Assembly (NCBI GenBank): GCA_001790855.1
Contig: MGDH01000004.1
Location: 2,350-66,349 of the forward strand
Source: Candidatus Schekmanbacteria bacterium RIFCSPLOWO2_02_FULL_38_14
Lineage (GTDB): Bacteria > Schekmanbacteria > GWA2-38-11
Reading direction: 5' to 3'
DNA length: 64,000 nucleotides
Program-made: the position numbers and the translations under genes
Notes under the pieces: generated by a model
What the model saw: the letters and a program-made list of their open reading frames with translations, nothing else
What the model was told of the DNA's origin: nothing
Databases searched by the model: none
Shown here: positions 17,137 through 25,762 of the stretch, piece after piece
Position numbering within the stretch: position 1 is the first letter of the stretch
Layout: the number at the start of each line of letters is the position of its first letter

Positions 17137-17698
17137 CAAACCCCTTCCAGATAACTTTATCAGGCTTTCTCTGGTGCGGAGAGGGAGATTCGTCCGGGTA
17201 GCCAAGGGTTATTAATGCGACAAGCTCCTTATCAAGGATATTCAAAAAATTTCCTACATCCTCTGATATATATATTACCCCGCTTGTCCAGCAGCTTCCA
17301 AGCCCTTTTGAATAGGCTGCAAGAAGAAGGTTTTCTATTGATGCCGCAACCGAGAGGATTGCATTGTGGCTTGAAGAGGAGCTTATCTCTGAAAAAACCA
17401 CAATCAGTACAGGCGCTCTTCCTGAAGAGCTGAGGAACTGTGCTGTAATCGTCTTGGTCCTCTCTGAAAGCTCACCCTCCATGGCGCTTACAATATACTG
17501 GAAGCGTTCATTCAGGAAAGAATAAAGCCTCTCTTTTTCTTCTCCTGTTAAGACAACAAACCACCAGTTCTGGTGGTCAAGGTATGAGGGAGCCCACAAA
17601 GCCGCCTTAATAACCTCAGCAACTATCTTTTTATCAATCCTGTCAGGCTTAAACTTCCTGACACTCCTTCGTCCCCTAATAGCTTCAAACAGTTCCAC
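17129..17698 (-). CDS. Nitroreductase-family FMN oxidoreductase
   Basis: A 189-residue nitroreductase. The N-terminal IRGRRSVRKFKPDRID is the classical FMN-binding Arg-Arg-Ser-x-Arg motif; WAPSYLDHQNWWFVV follows, and GLGSCWTSG and ALITLGYPDE are near the end. The family reduces nitro compounds, quinones or flavins with NAD(P)H. It overlaps the upstream hybrid kinase by 14 bases and the downstream kinase by eight, so it is translated together with two sensor kinases. That is an unusual setting which suggests the enzyme is part of a redox-sensing response (inference). Confidence 0.88.
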   Translation of the reverse strand: MELFEAIRGRRSVRKFKPDRIDKKIVAEVIKAALWAPSYLDHQNWWFVVLTGEEKERLYSFLNERFQYIVSAMEGELSERTKTITAQFLSSSGRAPVLIVVFSEISSSSSHNAILSVAASIENLLLAAYSKGLGSCWTSGVIYISEDVGNFLNILDKELVALITLGYPDESPSPHQRKPDKVIWKGFDD

Positions 17699-20120
17699 TG
17701 TCCAGTATCTCTCTTAATTTTTTTAAAAGTTCTGTTGGCAAAACAGGTTTGGAAATAAAATTAAATCCTTCCTCAACAAACCCCTTATTATATATGATAT
17801 CTGCTGTGTATCCGCTTGTAAAAAGCGCCTTAATATCACTTTTTATCTTTCTTATCTCCTCATATGCCTCTTTTCCGTTTTTATTAGGCATCACCACGTC
17901 AAGGACGAGGAAATCTATTTTATCTTTATTCTCAATAAATTTTTTTATTGCATCATTCCCGTCAACTGCCTCAATCACCTTATAACCATATTCCTCAAGA
18001 ATACTTTTTACAAACCCCCTGACTCCGCTGTCATCCTCTGCCACAAGCACTGTTTCTTTTCCAAATACTGAAACCGTCTTTTCTGCCGCTTCTGTTTTCT
18101 CAACCTTAGATTCAGTTAATGGCAGATATATACTAAACCTTGTTTCCTTCCCGGGCTCGCTGTAGCAATTAATATAACCATTGTGCTTCTTGATTATTCC
18201 GTAAGCCATTGACAGTCCAAGCCCTGTCCCTTTGCCAACCTCCTTGGTTGTAAAAAATGGTTCAAATACCTTTCCTATTGTTTCTCTGTCCATACCAACA
18301 CCTGTATCTGTAACAGAAATGCTGGCATACCTTCCGGTGTTCCCGTAGCCATAGGTTTTTTTGAATTTCTCATCCAGTTCCTTAATATTTGTGCTTATTG
18401 TTAAAACTCCTCCCTTTGGCATTGCATCCCTTGCATTTGTAACAAGATTCATCAATACCTGCTCCATCTGGCCAGAATCTGCCATCACAATAAGATTTTT
18501 ATCTGCAAGGGTTAAATTAAGCTCAATATCCTCCCCAATAACCCTTCTAAGAAATTTCTCCATTCCTTTCACACTATCATTGATATTTAACGGCCTCGAA
18601 TCGGTTAATTGTTTTCTGCTGAAGGCAAGGAGACTCTGAATTAAATCAGCAGCCCTCTTTGAAGATTTAAATATCTGCTCAACATAATTACTTAACTGTT
18701 CATCTCCTCTGGTTTTAGAAGCAAGGATTTCACTATAACCTATTATTGCTGTAAGGATATTGTTAAAGTCATGCGCAATACCTCCTGTAAGATTGCCAAT
18801 CGCTTCCATCTTCTGCGCCTGACGGAGTTGGTTTTCAAGTTTTCTGTGCTCTGTAATATCTCTGGCAATCTCAAGTATATTCACTACCTTCCCTTTTTCA
18901 TCCTTTACAGGAAATGCCCGTAAATCCCACTTCCTGCCATCAGGGCTTACATTTTCTAAATTTTCTATATTCCCTGTCTGAAAGCTCATCAAAACAGGGC
19001 ATTTAGCACAAGGAATTGAACGTTTATGCCACAATTCATAACAATGCTTTCCCTCTATATCTGAAACCTCTATACCCAAACCCTCTGCAGCTCCACGATT
19101 TGCCCAGATTATTTTCAGGTCAGGATTCTGTAAAACCAGCGTGTCAGGAATAGCATCAAGCAATGTATTAAATTCCTGAAACAGCCTCCGGTATTTTTTT
19201 TCACTTTCAATAAGCACCTCCTCTGCCTCTCTGCGCCTGGTTTCAGCGATATCAATTTCTCTTCCAATCACACGAGATATTTTCGATATGAGGAAAGAGG
19301 CAATAATCAACGAAAGGATTGCCACTAATGATGATAGCAATGTATGGCTGGTTACCCGCGATAAAAATATATTTTCCAGCAAATGACCAAGCATGATAAT
19401 GACAAGAACAAATGGAAGGAATGCCCGCATCATACGGGAATAAACTGATGAACCGATGAATAATTTTGTTGGCCAGCAGGCTGAACCCTGAGAAAAAATA
19501 ATTCCCAAGCCAAAAAATACAAAAGCGATTCCTGTTGTAAGCGCTACCGGTATTACTTTCCCGCCATATAATAACGGGCTTCCATACAAATAACCTATCA
19601 ATACTATAAAACCTATAAGAACTACAGCAACAGCAAGCTCTCCTGACAGATTTCTGACCCTTTCTCTGTTTTTTGATGAGGCGAAAAGCATTAACAGAAG
19701 CGCCAAACCGGATAGTAAAAAAAGAGAAGCCGTAATTGGCGACATTCTACCTATTAAAACTTCACCAAATCTTTCCGGCTCAGGAACAAACAGGTTTTCA
19801 ATATCAAAACCTGTTAAGCCAAAAAAATTGCCAGCTATAATAGAATTCATAAGTAAAGACAGAAATACGTTAATTCTGGAAATTATCTTGCCAAAATTAC
19901 TCAATGGCAGACGTGCATGAAAAAACAATGCGCTGCTCAACAGGATAAACGACATAGCAGTGCTTGGAGCCATTGGAATATATTTATTGCTGATTCTTGT
20001 AATGATAAGGAAATTAGTCATCCAGCCTGCAATCGCAAGCAAACTGAAGCCTACTGTTACTGCAATGCACAGCAGTGAAAGTTTTTTTATTGTAGACTCA
20101 GAATGGATATCATCGCTCAT
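17685..20120 (-). CDS. Membrane-bound PAS hybrid sensor histidine kinase
   Basis: About 811 residues from the ATG at 20118-20120 (preceded by GGAG; the frame extends to a TTG at 20186). The N-terminal third has about eight hydrophobic segments. A PAS domain follows with HCYELWHKRSIPCAKCP, a Cys-containing pattern common in PAS domains of anaerobes. Then come HisKA (GGIAHDFNNILTAIIGYSE), HATPase (NARDAMPKGG, DTGVGMD, GTGLGLS) and a C-terminal receiver with LVLDVVMPNKNG. It is the first gene of the kinase-nitroreductase-kinase operon. TATAAT at 20171-20182 on the minus strand could be a -10 box, but the -35 is poor. Confidence 0.88.
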   Translation of the reverse strand: MSDDIHSESTIKKLSLLCIAVTVGFSLLAIAGWMTNFLIITRISNKYIPMAPSTAMSFILLSSALFFHARLPLSNFGKIISRINVFLSLLMNSIIAGNFFGLTGFDIENLFVPEPERFGEVLIGRMSPITASLFLLSGLALLLMLFASSKNRERVRNLSGELAVAVVLIGFIVLIGYLYGSPLLYGGKVIPVALTTGIAFVFFGLGIIFSQGSACWPTKLFIGSSVYSRMMRAFLPFVLVIIMLGHLLENIFLSRVTSHTLLSSLVAILSLIIASFLISKISRVIGREIDIAETRRREAEEVLIESEKKYRRLFQEFNTLLDAIPDTLVLQNPDLKIIWANRGAAEGLGIEVSDIEGKHCYELWHKRSIPCAKCPVLMSFQTGNIENLENVSPDGRKWDLRAFPVKDEKGKVVNILEIARDITEHRKLENQLRQAQKMEAIGNLTGGIAHDFNNILTAIIGYSEILASKTRGDEQLSNYVEQIFKSSKRAADLIQSLLAFSRKQLTDSRPLNINDSVKGMEKFLRRVIGEDIELNLTLADKNLIVMADSGQMEQVLMNLVTNARDAMPKGGVLTISTNIKELDEKFKKTYGYGNTGRYASISVTDTGVGMDRETIGKVFEPFFTTKEVGKGTGLGLSMAYGIIKKHNGYINCYSEPGKETRFSIYLPLTESKVEKTEAAEKTVSVFGKETVLVAEDDSGVRGFVKSILEEYGYKVIEAVDGNDAIKKFIENKDKIDFLVLDVVMPNKNGKEAYEEIRKIKSDIKALFTSGYTADIIYNKGFVEEGFNFISKPVLPTELLKKLREILDSGTV

Positions 20121-20360
20121 AAACATTCTCCATTCCCCGGAAGGTTCTCCTGCAACAGGAAGTGTTTCAGAAGTATTATAAAGCAAAAAAATTTTGAGAA
20201 TTTTCTTTGGTAGGAATCTTACAACAACATATCCCCGATGTCAACTACATGCTATCCGCCAACAATTGCCTGTTTTTTAATACCTTTATCCAAGACATTC
20301 CCTGCCTTTCTTGAAAACCCCTGTATTGAAAACGGTGTTTGAAAAAGAGAATTTCAGAAA

Positions 20361-20543
20361 TCAAAACTCCGCCTTGAACCCAACATCAAAAACCTGACTG
20401 CAGTTAGGACAGATTAGTTTTATTTTATATTTTGACTTTTCACTTCTTCCAGACCTTTCAAACATTATGTGAAAACCGTTTCTATAGCCGCATTTAGGGC
20501 AGACCTTGAAGCTTTTCCCTATTTTTTTCTTAACTGCCTTCAT
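20361..20543 (-). CDS. Small zinc-ribbon protein (60 aa)
   Basis: A 60-residue basic protein with two Cys knuckles: VCPKCGYRNG near 14-22 and ICPNCSQVF near 44-52, a zinc-ribbon pair about 30 residues apart. The family is not recognised. It is the last minus-strand gene downstream of the chelatase/metal operon, separated from the NicO-like gene by 189 bases containing a relic. It could be a nucleic-acid or metal-binding accessory; nothing in the sequence decides. Confidence 0.6.
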   Translation of the reverse strand: MKAVKKKIGKSFKVCPKCGYRNGFHIMFERSGRSEKSKYKIKLICPNCSQVFDVGFKAEF

Positions 20544-20655
20544 AAAAATATCCTTTTAATAAAATACTAACTACTGTTCACTGACTACTTATTTCAAACT
20601 CACAGCTTTTTTATCCCCAGCTCCTTCATCTTTCTCCAGTTCGACTTTCGACTTT

Positions 20656-20742
20656 TTAAAGTATCCAGTCCGGTTTCAGATGTTTGAAGCTTTCAAACTG
20701 GACAAGCGCCATGTAGATACCAAAAAGTGTTATTAGAATCCA
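20656..20742 (-). pseudogene. Relic C-terminal end of a second NicO-like gene
   Basis: In a frame different from the adjoining gene, the minus strand reads WILITLFGIYMALVQFESF and then a stop at 20656-20658. This matches the tail of the NicO-like protein beside it (VLIAIFGLYMALEELNHI) at most positions. The body of the second gene is absent. The likely history is a tandem duplication followed by deletion between the copies, leaving one full gene and one orphan tail. Confidence 0.55.
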
Positions 20743-21518
20743 GGCAATCCAAATCCATAAATATGATTAAGTTCCTCCAACGCCATATAAAGGCCAAAAA
20801 TAGCTATCAGAACCCCACTAATCCTTGTAAACATAACTTCATATTTTTCCTGATTCAACTTCTTCAAAAACATTGAAGCCCTGCCAATAAAATAGGTCAT
20901 TATCAAAACAACAAGCGTAGTAGCTATAGCGTAGGCTAAAAAAATTAACACACTGGAAAGAATGCTATCTGATTTAAGAGCTAATGTATACATTGGTAGA
21001 GTAGCAGGACACGGGAGAATCATATTGATAAAGCTTAGCGAAAACATTCCCCAGTAGATTCCGTGTTTAAATTTTTTCTTGCCTGGCTTTGCAGGTTTTT
21101 CTCTGTGGTCTTTGCTGTGGCTGTGGCTGGTTTCATGGCTATGGCTATGTCCATGGTCATGGTCGTGGTCATCATGTTCGTGGTCAAAATGAAGCCACGT
21201 CGGCTTAAATATTAGAATAATTCCAAGAATAATCAGAATACCTGCTGTGCCTGCCCCCATGTAAGCACTCCAGTTCATAGGGATGAAATCACCTATAACA
21301 CCAAAAGCTATCCCTAAAAGAATACAGGCAACAGTCGTTCCAGCGCAAAACATTAAACTTATATAGAACAGCTTTTTCATAGTCTTTGCAGTTATTGCAA
21401 AAGGCGCTAATATAGGCCATGAATGTTCACACGGACTTAAGCCATGGAGAAGCCCAAGAAGTATGGGCAGTCCTAACAGCCCCAAAATAGAAGTAAAATT
21501 AGAAATCACACCGTTCAT
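20733..21518 (-). CDS. NicO/UreH-like membrane protein with His-rich loop
   Basis: A 261-residue protein with six or so membrane segments. Between TM3 and TM4 a loop near residues 112-140 is packed with His and Asp (HEHDDHDHDHGHSHSH), as in nickel/cobalt efflux proteins of the RcnA/NicO group. The first helix has GLLHGLSPCEHSWPILAP and the fourth ILPCPATLP; paired Cys-Pro motifs at these places also occur in DsbD/CcdA-like transporters, so a thiol-redox transporter is the alternative. It follows the P-type ATPase gene, supporting a metal role. Ni or Co export is the favoured guess, not shown. Confidence 0.7.
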   Translation of the reverse strand: MNGVISNFTSILGLLGLPILLGLLHGLSPCEHSWPILAPFAITAKTMKKLFYISLMFCAGTTVACILLGIAFGVIGDFIPMNWSAYMGAGTAGILIILGIILIFKPTWLHFDHEHDDHDHDHGHSHSHETSHSHSKDHREKPAKPGKKKFKHGIYWGMFSLSFINMILPCPATLPMYTLALKSDSILSSVLIFLAYAIATTLVVLIMTYFIGRASMFLKKLNQEKYEVMFTRISGVLIAIFGLYMALEELNHIYGFGLPGF

Positions 21519-21535
21519 AAAATTTTCCCTTTCGT

Positions 21536-21620
21536 AAAAAAGGGTTCAAGGGGTCTAGGGTTCTAGGATTTAAGTGAAAATCAAATCCCAACCCTCGAAC
21601 CCTTGAATCCTCGAACCCCT
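21536..21620. repeat. GGGTTCAAGG-family repeat, inverted pair
   Basis: AAGGGTTCAAGGGGTCTAGG on one side and, inverted, CGAACCCTTGAATCCTCGAA on the other, with an AT-rich centre. It fills the 104-base gap between the P-type ATPase and NicO-like genes. The same family appears at 23576-23688, 47814-47835, 55375-55410 and 63877-63911. Confidence 0.8.
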
Positions 21621-21622
21621 GA

Positions 21623-23560
21623 TTAATCTTTATACTTGTACCCTATCAGCCTTGATGAATTCCCTACAACAACCAGAGAGCCTATGTTGTGAACAACTGC
21701 CCCTGCAACAGGACCTATTGTTCCAAAAGATGCAAGGAGAAGGGCAAAGGCATTTATGGCTATAGAAATAGCAAGGCTCTGTTTTATAATCTGGACAGTC
21801 TTCCTGCTAAGAGCGATCCCTTCCGTCACTTTTGCTATATCATCAGAGACAAGTGCAATATGGGCTGCTTCAATTGCTGCATCAGTTCCGATTGCGCCCA
21901 TTGCAATGCCAACATCTGCCATCGCAAGGGCCGGAGCATCATTTATTCCGTCTCCAACCATTGCAACCCTCTCTCCGCTATCTTTTAATTTTTTGATGTA
22001 ATCAACCTTTCCTTCAGGCAAAAGGTCAGCTACAATCTCGTCAAACCCGGCACCCCTTGCAGTAGCCTCAGCAGCTTTTTTGTTATCTCCGGTAAGAAGT
22101 ATTACCTTTTTTATTCCAAGAGACCTGATATCTTTTACTGTCTGAAAAACTTCTTCCTTTATTTTATCAGCTATGCTTATACCCCCTATTATTCTGTTAT
22201 CTCTTGAAACAAGGACTGATGTTTTCCCATCATCAAGCTCTCTGTTTATGAACTCATTTGCCTCATCAGGAATATCTACTCCCATTTCTTCATAAAGCCT
22301 TGTGTTTCCAACAAGTATTCTTTCTCCAAAAGCCATGGCTTCAACTCCCTTTCCAACAATTGCTCTTGTCTTTTCAGGAGACGGAACACTTATTCCAGAC
22401 TGCCCTGCTTTTTTAAGAATTGCCCCGCCAAGGGAATGTTCAGAATATTTTTCAGCAGTTGCAGCTATCTCCAGAACTTCAGACTCAGAAGCACTGTTAA
22501 ACCCCTTAATATTTTTCACCTCAGGAGTCCCATAAGTAAGAGTCCCTGTTTTATCAAACACAAAGGCTGAAAGCTTTCCCATTGCTTCAAGTGTTGCCCC
22601 GCCCTTAATTAAAATCCCTTTTCTTGCTGCATTGCCTATCCCTGCAACAACTGCTGTTGGAGTAGCTATTACAAGGGCACACGGGCAGGCAACTACAAGC
22701 ACAGTAACAGCCCTCAGAACACTCCCTGTCAGCAAATATACCATTATGGCAAGTGTTAACATTGATGGTGTAAACCAGGTTGAGAACCTGTCAGCAATTC
22801 TTTCAATTGGTGGTTTTGATGCCTGCGCTTTTTTCACAAGCTCAATTATCTTTGAAAGAGTCGTATCCTTTCCAATCTTTGTTGTTTTAATTATCAGAAC
22901 CCCTGCCCTGTTTATTGTCCCTCCGAAAACCTCATCACCCATCTTTTTGTAGACTGCCATTGATTCTCCGGTGATTGATGCCTGGTCAACCTCACCTTCT
23001 CCAACATCAATTATACCGTCAACAGGTATCCTTTCACCGGGTTTTACAACCACAAGGTCGCCAACCACGACTTCATCTATATCAACAACTGCTTCTTCCC
23101 TTCCCCTTATGACTGTTGCTGTTTCAGGAGATAATTCCATCAACTTTCTTATTGCCTGTCCTGTTCTTGCAATGGTTATATCCTCAAGGAGTTCTCCAAC
23201 ATTCATCATCAGGACAACAATTGCGCCTGCAAGGTATTCGCCAACCCGGATTGATGCAAAAAGAGCACACGCAACAAGAACCTCTGCATTGAGCTTTCTG
23301 TTTTCTATTGTTGAGATTATTGCATTTTTGACTATTGGATAACCGCTTAAAACAATTGCAACAAAAGAGAGGTTAATCCCAAAAGTGGTTTTATCAGAGC
23401 CTGAAATCCAGCTTGCAATTATAAAAATCACGGAAAGAACCGGGCTTAAAAAATCTTCCCATCTTTTAACAGCCTCTTCGAGCCCTCTGTGAGATTTATT
23501 CTCACGGGAATGCGAAGAAGCTGCCATCTCAATCAGACATTCCCTTGCTACATCATGCAT
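21623..23560 (-). CDS. P1B-type heavy-metal translocating ATPase
   Basis: About 645 residues from the ATG at 23558-23560 (GGAG five bases upstream; the frame extends five codons to a TTG). A metal exporter or importer energised by ATP. Seen, in numbering from the TTG: TGES at 202-205, the metal-binding CPC at 297-299, phosphorylated Asp341 in DKTGTLT, and GDGINDAPAL. There is no N-terminal HMA domain. The last helix reads HNIGSLVVVGNSSRL. The nearly invariant SEHPL is SEHSL here: one base changes Pro to Ser at residue 381. CPC excludes the cobalt SPC subgroup; Zn, Cd, Ni or Mn remain. It begins MHDVAREC, like the His-rich protein upstream. Confidence 0.9.
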   Translation of the reverse strand: MHDVARECLIEMAASSHSRENKSHRGLEEAVKRWEDFLSPVLSVIFIIASWISGSDKTTFGINLSFVAIVLSGYPIVKNAIISTIENRKLNAEVLVACALFASIRVGEYLAGAIVVLMMNVGELLEDITIARTGQAIRKLMELSPETATVIRGREEAVVDIDEVVVGDLVVVKPGERIPVDGIIDVGEGEVDQASITGESMAVYKKMGDEVFGGTINRAGVLIIKTTKIGKDTTLSKIIELVKKAQASKPPIERIADRFSTWFTPSMLTLAIMVYLLTGSVLRAVTVLVVACPCALVIATPTAVVAGIGNAARKGILIKGGATLEAMGKLSAFVFDKTGTLTYGTPEVKNIKGFNSASESEVLEIAATAEKYSEHSLGGAILKKAGQSGISVPSPEKTRAIVGKGVEAMAFGERILVGNTRLYEEMGVDIPDEANEFINRELDDGKTSVLVSRDNRIIGGISIADKIKEEVFQTVKDIRSLGIKKVILLTGDNKKAAEATARGAGFDEIVADLLPEGKVDYIKKLKDSGERVAMVGDGINDAPALAMADVGIAMGAIGTDAAIEAAHIALVSDDIAKVTEGIALSRKTVQIIKQSLAISIAINAFALLLASFGTIGPVAGAVVHNIGSLVVVGNSSRLIGYKYKD

Positions 23561-23575
23561 ATCTGCTCCAAACAA

Positions 23576-23688
23576 AAGGGTTCAAGGATTCGAGGGTTCA
23601 AGGAAAATACAAAGTAAAAAAATAAAAATATGGGGTTTGGGTTTATCTCACTTGATCCCTGGAATCCTTGACCCCTTGAACCCTTTTA
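23576..23688. repeat. GGGTTCAAGG-family repeat, inverted pair
   Basis: AAAGGGTTCAAGGATTCGAG at one end and, inverted, CCTTGACCCCTTGAACCCTT at the other, around an AT-rich centre. It fills the junction between the His-rich protein and P-type ATPase genes. Confidence 0.8.
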
Positions 23689-23690
23689 CT

Positions 23691-24395
23691 TCACTTATTC
23701 CACGAAAAATCCAATCTCAAAAAACTGCCAAGCAGAATTAAAAACAGAGTCACTGCCACATAGAACATCTGCCCATAAATCATGGCAATTATTAAAACAA
23801 GACTCACCGCCAAATCAGCATTAAATCTCTTTTCAATAATACCTCTTATAACTGAATTCTTTACCAGAGGGAAAAGTCCAATTACTGAAGCCATTACAAG
23901 AAACCCCCTGCCAAGAGTTCCACCCACCACACCAAGCCCGCTCAAAGCTGTCAGCAATCCGACAACAATAAGGGCAAACCAGTCCCTTGCAGGGTTATTG
24001 AACCATTTGTGTACAACGCTTGCCTCCTCCCTGTGGTGAACATGGTGATGAGAATGTAAAAGCTGGTGGCCATGATCATGAAGATGTTCAAAAGCCCTGT
24101 CAGAAAAAGTATCTCTCGGATGATTGTGATGGTGCTCATCCTCGTCTTCGTGGGCATGGTATTCTTCTTCTTCATGGTTGGAGTCGTGGTCATGACCTTG
24201 GTAATCCTCTTGTTCGCCGTGGTCGTGTTCTTCATCATCCTCATGCACATGCCTGAGTTCATAACCAGGATATTTTGATGCAAGCTTTTCATCGTGGTCA
24301 TGCTCGTCTCCATGAGAATGATGAGACTTCTTACTCACATGTTTTTTCTTTGACCCTTTATCTTCAAACAAAGAATCTCTTTTGACATCATGCAT
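23691..24395 (-). CDS. His-rich membrane protein, N-terminal half of a P1B-ATPase
   Basis: About 234 residues from the ATG at 24393-24395 (AGGAG eight bases upstream). The first 120 residues hold dozens of His with Asp and Glu, a clear metal-binding tail. Four hydrophobic segments follow and the protein ends. The membrane part aligns with the first helices of the ATPase encoded next: FPLVKNSVIRGIIEKRFNAD against YPIVKNAIISTIENRKLNAE, and both proteins start MHDV-R. The actuator, phosphorylation and CPC parts are missing. It is thus a truncated duplicate, possibly reused as a metal buffer or partner subunit. No frame continues it into ATPase sequence. Confidence 0.8.
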   Translation of the reverse strand: MHDVKRDSLFEDKGSKKKHVSKKSHHSHGDEHDHDEKLASKYPGYELRHVHEDDEEHDHGEQEDYQGHDHDSNHEEEEYHAHEDEDEHHHNHPRDTFSDRAFEHLHDHGHQLLHSHHHVHHREEASVVHKWFNNPARDWFALIVVGLLTALSGLGVVGGTLGRGFLVMASVIGLFPLVKNSVIRGIIEKRFNADLAVSLVLIIAMIYGQMFYVAVTLFLILLGSFLRLDFSWNK

Positions 24396-24429
24396 GGCTA
24401 ATTCTCCTGAATATTTCATTAACATTAAA

Positions 24430-24502
24430 GGACAGCCAAGACGGCTATCCTACATTAGTAAATAATTTATTCTAAACCAGTAGGACAGGCGTCCCGCCTG
24501 TC
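24430..24502. repeat. Divergent pair of REP-like palindromes (GTAGGACAGG family)
   Basis: GTAG followed by GACAGGCG-TCC-CGCCTGTC at 24480-24502, and on the other strand GTAG followed by GATAGCCG...GGCTGTC at 24430-24453. The two point away from each other, as in BIME structures. The GTAG foot is the hallmark of REP elements moved by RAYT transposases. The pair occupies the junction between the His-rich gene and the third ChlI gene. Confidence 0.65.
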
Positions 24503-24514
24503 ATGTTATAATAT

Positions 24515-25708
24515 TTATTTTGCACCTTGAACCTTTGCTTTTTTCTTCGTAGCTTTTGCCTTTACTTTTTCAAGTTTAATTAGCTTCCCCTTCTTCTTTT
24601 CAGCCGCACTCTTTTCTTCCATCTCTTTAGCATATTCCATTACCTGTTTGAATTTCTCAACACCCAGTGCTGCATTTTCAAATGGAGTCCTTCTCATCCT
24701 GAACCCTAAAGTCATCTCACTTGCAAGCCTGATGTCATCTTCGTTGACCTCTGTCCTGCTATCATAGGCAGCCTTTGCCTTTGAACCTCTTGTTATGATT
24801 ATGTCAGGCCTGTGACCGTCAACATCAAGTTCTATGCACATCCTTGCTATTATTCTCAGAAAATGCTTATCCATATTAACTTTTGGAAGCAGTTCCTTTG
24901 CATGAATTATACGCTTTGTTATATCCCTGTTTGCAATCTCATATTTTTCTTTAAAAAGAATTGGATCCTTTTCAAACTCCTGAATATGCTTTACAATCTG
25001 AAGTCTGCTGTTCAAATCATGGACCCCTTTTACCGCAACGTGGAATGCCATGCGGTCATGGAGCTGAGGCCTCAATTCCCCTTCATCAGGATTCATTGTG
25101 CCAACAAGCATAAAACTTGCAGGATGGGAAACCGATACCCCTTCCCTTTCAACAATGTTGACTCCCATTGCCGCAGAATCAAGAAGCACATCCATTACAT
25201 GGTCATCAAGAAGGTTAATGTTGTCAATATAGAGAATCCCGCGGTTTGCTTCAGCAAGTATTCCAACATCAAGGGCTTTAACTCCCTCTTTGATAGCTCT
25301 TTCTATGTTCAGAGTTCCGACAACCCTGTCCTCAGTTGCACCAACAGGAAGCTCTGCTATGTGCATCTTCTGCATCACAGATGGAAGTTTCTCCCCCTTC
25401 TCAAATTTTGACCTGCATATAGAGCACATCTTGCTTATATCCCTTGCGTCACATCTGAATTTGCAGTTCTTCACCACTTCTATTTCAGGAAGAACATCTG
25501 CAAGTCCCCTCACAGCCACTGTCTTGCCGCTCCCTCTCTCCCCTCTTACGAGTACTCCCCCAATCTGTGGATTGATGGCATTAAGGATTAAGGCTAACTT
25601 CATCTTCTCCTGCCCTATTATTGCTGAAAAGGGAAAATTGGTCCTTCCTGTTGTAAATCTCTTTGATTCAGTTTCATGTTTTTCTAAAGCTAAGGCTTTC
25701 TTTGACAT
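24515..25708 (-). CDS. ChlI/BchI-like AAA+ ATPase with altered Walker B
   Basis: About 397 residues from the ATG at 25706-25708, preceded by GGAGGAGAAG. An AAA+ chelatase ATPase with Walker A GERGSGKT at residues 65-72 of the longer frame, and a four-Cys insert (CKFRC...CSIC) at 91-107. Walker B reads [12 protein letters not shown]: the catalytic Glu is Asn172 (codon 25220-25222), whereas both sister genes have [17 protein letters not shown] keeps the arginine-finger region. The tail is Lys-rich. It would bind but hardly hydrolyse ATP. It is third of three I-type genes downstream of the BchH-like gene; a regulatory or structural ring subunit is a sensible inference. Confidence 0.85.
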   Translation of the reverse strand: MSKKALALEKHETESKRFTTGRTNFPFSAIIGQEKMKLALILNAINPQIGGVLVRGERGSGKTVAVRGLADVLPEIEVVKNCKFRCDARDISKMCSICRSKFEKGEKLPSVMQKMHIAELPVGATEDRVVGTLNIERAIKEGVKALDVGILAEANRGILYIDNINLLDDHVMDVLLDSAAMGVNIVEREGVSVSHPASFMLVGTMNPDEGELRPQLHDRMAFHVAVKGVHDLNSRLQIVKHIQEFEKDPILFKEKYEIANRDITKRIIHAKELLPKVNMDKHFLRIIARMCIELDVDGHRPDIIITRGSKAKAAYDSRTEVNEDDIRLASEMTLGFRMRRTPFENAALGVEKFKQVMEYAKEMEEKSAAEKKKGKLIKLEKVKAKATKKKAKVQGAK

Positions 25709-25762
25709 TACTTCTCCTCCAAATTTCTTGTACATAGAAATTTATTAAAAATTCCCGACTAT

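Noticed and set aside
21541-21620. GGTTCGA sequences resembling tRNA T-loops
   Set aside because: No acceptor, D or anticodon stems can be drawn; the sequences belong to the GGGTTCAAGG repeat family.
24066-24313. Met-rich or other frames opposite and inside the His-rich gene
   Set aside because: They are shadows of the CAT/ATG-rich His codons of the real minus-strand gene, which has a clear start and membrane segments.
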